From: Pholiota molesta
Taxonomy: Eukaryota; Basidiomycota; Agaricomycetes; Agaricales; Strophariaceae
DNA: 20,838 bases
Assembly (NCBI GenBank): GCA_014925825.1
Contig: JACGCK010000485.1
Span: forward strand, 1 to 20,838
Direction of reading: 5' to 3'
Shown: in pieces, positions 19,472 through 20,838 of the stretch
Position numbering within the stretch: the stretch's first letter is position 1
Layout of the letters: each line of letters opens with the position of its first letter
Notes under the pieces: generated by a model
Seen by the model: only the letters and a program-made list of their open reading frames with translations
The model's database searches: none
What the model was told of the DNA's origin: nothing
Translations under genes and position numbers: made by a program

Positions 19472-19607
19472 ATGACGTTTCCAAATCGCGACGATGAGGT
19501 TACAGGTTCATCCAACAGCACCGCTGCCTCAAGTCGTCCTCCATTGCAAGTCAATGGGCTCGTCCTGCTAGGCCACTTGCCATTTCTCCCAAATCCTCTT
19601 ATAATCT

Positions 19608-20838
19608 ATGGCACATCAACAAGCATACCAGGCTTATCCGCAGAACAAAGGGACACTTATTCCTGGCCAAAGCATCTCCGTCAATAATTATACAGTTCAG
19701 GTAGAACGATACCTCTCCCAAGGTAGGCTTCGGTTCTGATAAATTCTAAAACTATGTAACCTTATTTCTACAGGTGGCTTTGCCCATGTGTATCTCGTAC
19801 GAACCCCTCAGCCTGTGTATAACACGACACATCATGTCCTCAAACGCATCGCGGTCGCTAACGAGTCAATGTTGACGGATGTAAAGAAGGAGGTTGATAT
19901 TATGGTGCGCCTGCAACGACATATTTTCTTTATCACCACATTTACCTGCCATTATCAGAGGCTATTGAAGGGACATCCCAATATCGTGCATCTCATCGAT
20001 GCTTCATGGCACAAGCTGCCCAATGGAACCTTTGAAGTCTTTATTCTCATGGAATTCTGTCCTGGTAAGTCTTTTTATTGAAATCTTACACATTGGGTTT
20101 ACTGACTCCATATCTTATATAGGTGGCGGTATAATCGATATGATGAACAGGAGACTACGTGAACGCCTCACAGAGGCCGAGATTCTCCAGATTTTTGTAG
20201 ATGTTTGTGAGGGCGTGGCTTATATGCACAACTCACGGCCACCACTACTACATCGCGATCTCAAAGTTGAGAACATCCTTCAATCCTCTCCTACCTCCTT
20301 CAAGCTTTGTGACTTTGGTTCTGCTACTACTGTGTCCAATCCACCCACCAACATGCAAGAAATTCGCGCTCTGGAAGCGGATCTCAACAGGCATACGACC
20401 CTGCAATACCGCGCTCCTGAAATGGTTGACGTGTACTCAAAGCGTCCGATCAACGAGAAGAGCGATGTATGGGCGCTAGGCGTACTCCTATACAAGTTAT
20501 GCTATTATACCACGCCATTCGAGGAGCACGGTCCTCTGGCCATTTTAAACGTTCAATATCGCATACCCCCATACCCAGTGTATTCTCAAGATATGAATAT
20601 GTTAATTGGTGTGTTTCCTGCCAATTTTATGGTCACAACAAGTTAATCACTAGTATTTTGCCTAGCGTCTATGTTGCGGGAGCACGGTGCGCAGAGGCCC
20701 ACCGTCTTCGAGCTTCTAACCACGTACATCGTCTGCGTGGTACAAGATCCAAGTTCACCTACAGCATGCCATCCCCTCAACCCGCTCTATCACGTTCGCA
20801 AGGATATGGAAAGCCTACACCTGTGCCATCTCCCAATC
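19608..20838 (+). CDS. Ark1/Prk1-type (NAK family) serine/threonine kinase, 3' end cut by window edge
   Basis: Family role: phosphorylates endocytic coat and actin-patch adaptors and regulates clathrin and actin dynamics at the cell cortex. Exons: 19608-19722, 19774-19904, 19959-20064, 20123-20608 and 20666 onward. Kinase landmarks: Gly-rich loop GGFAHVYLV (from residue 39), Lys62 in VLKRI, Glu78 in VKKEVDIM, HRDLKVEN with catalytic Asp163, DFG at 181-183, APE at 215-217 and SDVWALGVLLYKLCYY. The short N-terminus leading straight into the kinase domain, and the PLLHRDLKVENIL and LEADLNRHTTLQYRAPEM segments, fit the AAK1/Ark1 group. After the domain the reading continues as RPTVFELLTT, then HRLRGTRSKFTYS, which needs one missing base near 20724 (GG read as G). 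The regulatory tail lies beyond the window. The second intron (54 nt) contains no stop. Confidence 0.88.

Larger units (their letters stand above)
18809..19607. other. Intergenic: RidA 3' flank and kinase promoter
   Basis: 799 bases without a supported gene. It holds a perfect 11-bp tandem duplication at 19144-19165, an AT-rich TATTTAAA element near 19305 and a CACGTG at 19466-19471. Short open frames (for example plus 18850-19098, minus 19554-19297) have no recognisable content. Confidence 0.45.

Noticed and set aside
1..20838. CRISPR array, bacterial operon or phage elements
   Set aside because: No regularly spaced repeats and no prokaryotic gene organisation; spliceosomal introns throughout show a eukaryotic nuclear locus.

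Overview
This window looks like nuclear DNA of a filamentous basidiomycete, probably an Agaricomycete. Genes are intron-rich, with short GT..AG introns of about 49 to 93 nt. The recognisable proteins (SIN3, a PalI/Rim9-type protein, a symportin Syo1-like protein, a RidA protein, an Ark1/Prk1-type kinase) are fungal in content and architecture. No CRISPR array, tRNA, rRNA or convincing mobile element was seen. The species cannot be named from the sequence alone.

Layout. (1) 1-1776, minus: PalI/Rim9-like four-pass membrane protein, running off the left edge. (2) 2367-3795, minus: eight-exon single-pass membrane protein with a signal peptide and an eight-cysteine ectodomain. (3) 3796-6464: a 2.67 kb gap between divergently oriented genes, with no supported gene but with a 16-bp perfect palindrome, a TATA-like palindrome followed by a repeat and hairpin cluster, and a 9-bp perfect hairpin. 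(4) 6465-7683, plus: two-exon protein with an N-terminal hydrophobic helix and a long disordered tail. (5) 8266-12605, plus: ten-exon SIN3 co-repressor with three PAH domains and the HDAC-interaction region. (6) 12937-14850, plus: single-pass membrane protein with a long Ser/Pro-rich tail. (7) 15333-17795, plus: Syo1-like ARM/HEAT protein, nine exons. (8) 18184-18808, plus: RidA family protein, four exons. (9) 19608 to the right edge, plus: NAK/Ark1-family kinase, partial.

The genes do not form a pathway or an operon. They are ordinary separate transcription units covering chromatin (SIN3), ribosome assembly (Syo1), endocytosis and actin (kinase), metabolite repair (RidA) and membrane or cell-surface functions.

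The strongest unexpected signal is a patchy series of single-base losses. In the PalI tail, the membrane protein at 12937-14850, the Syo1 gene and the end of the kinase, the conserved reading jumps frame at least 16 times. Every jump that can be placed with confidence has the same sense, one base missing, often in a short homopolymer. SIN3 (3.7 kb of coding sequence), RidA, the eight-exon membrane protein and the 6465-7683 gene read cleanly. The simplest explanation is undercalled homopolymers in poorly polished patches of a long-read assembly. Real gene decay, or RNA-level insertion, would be far more exciting but needs RNA and short-read evidence. I found no clear new biological system here. 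The most original non-coding candidates lie in the 3.8-6.4 kb gap.
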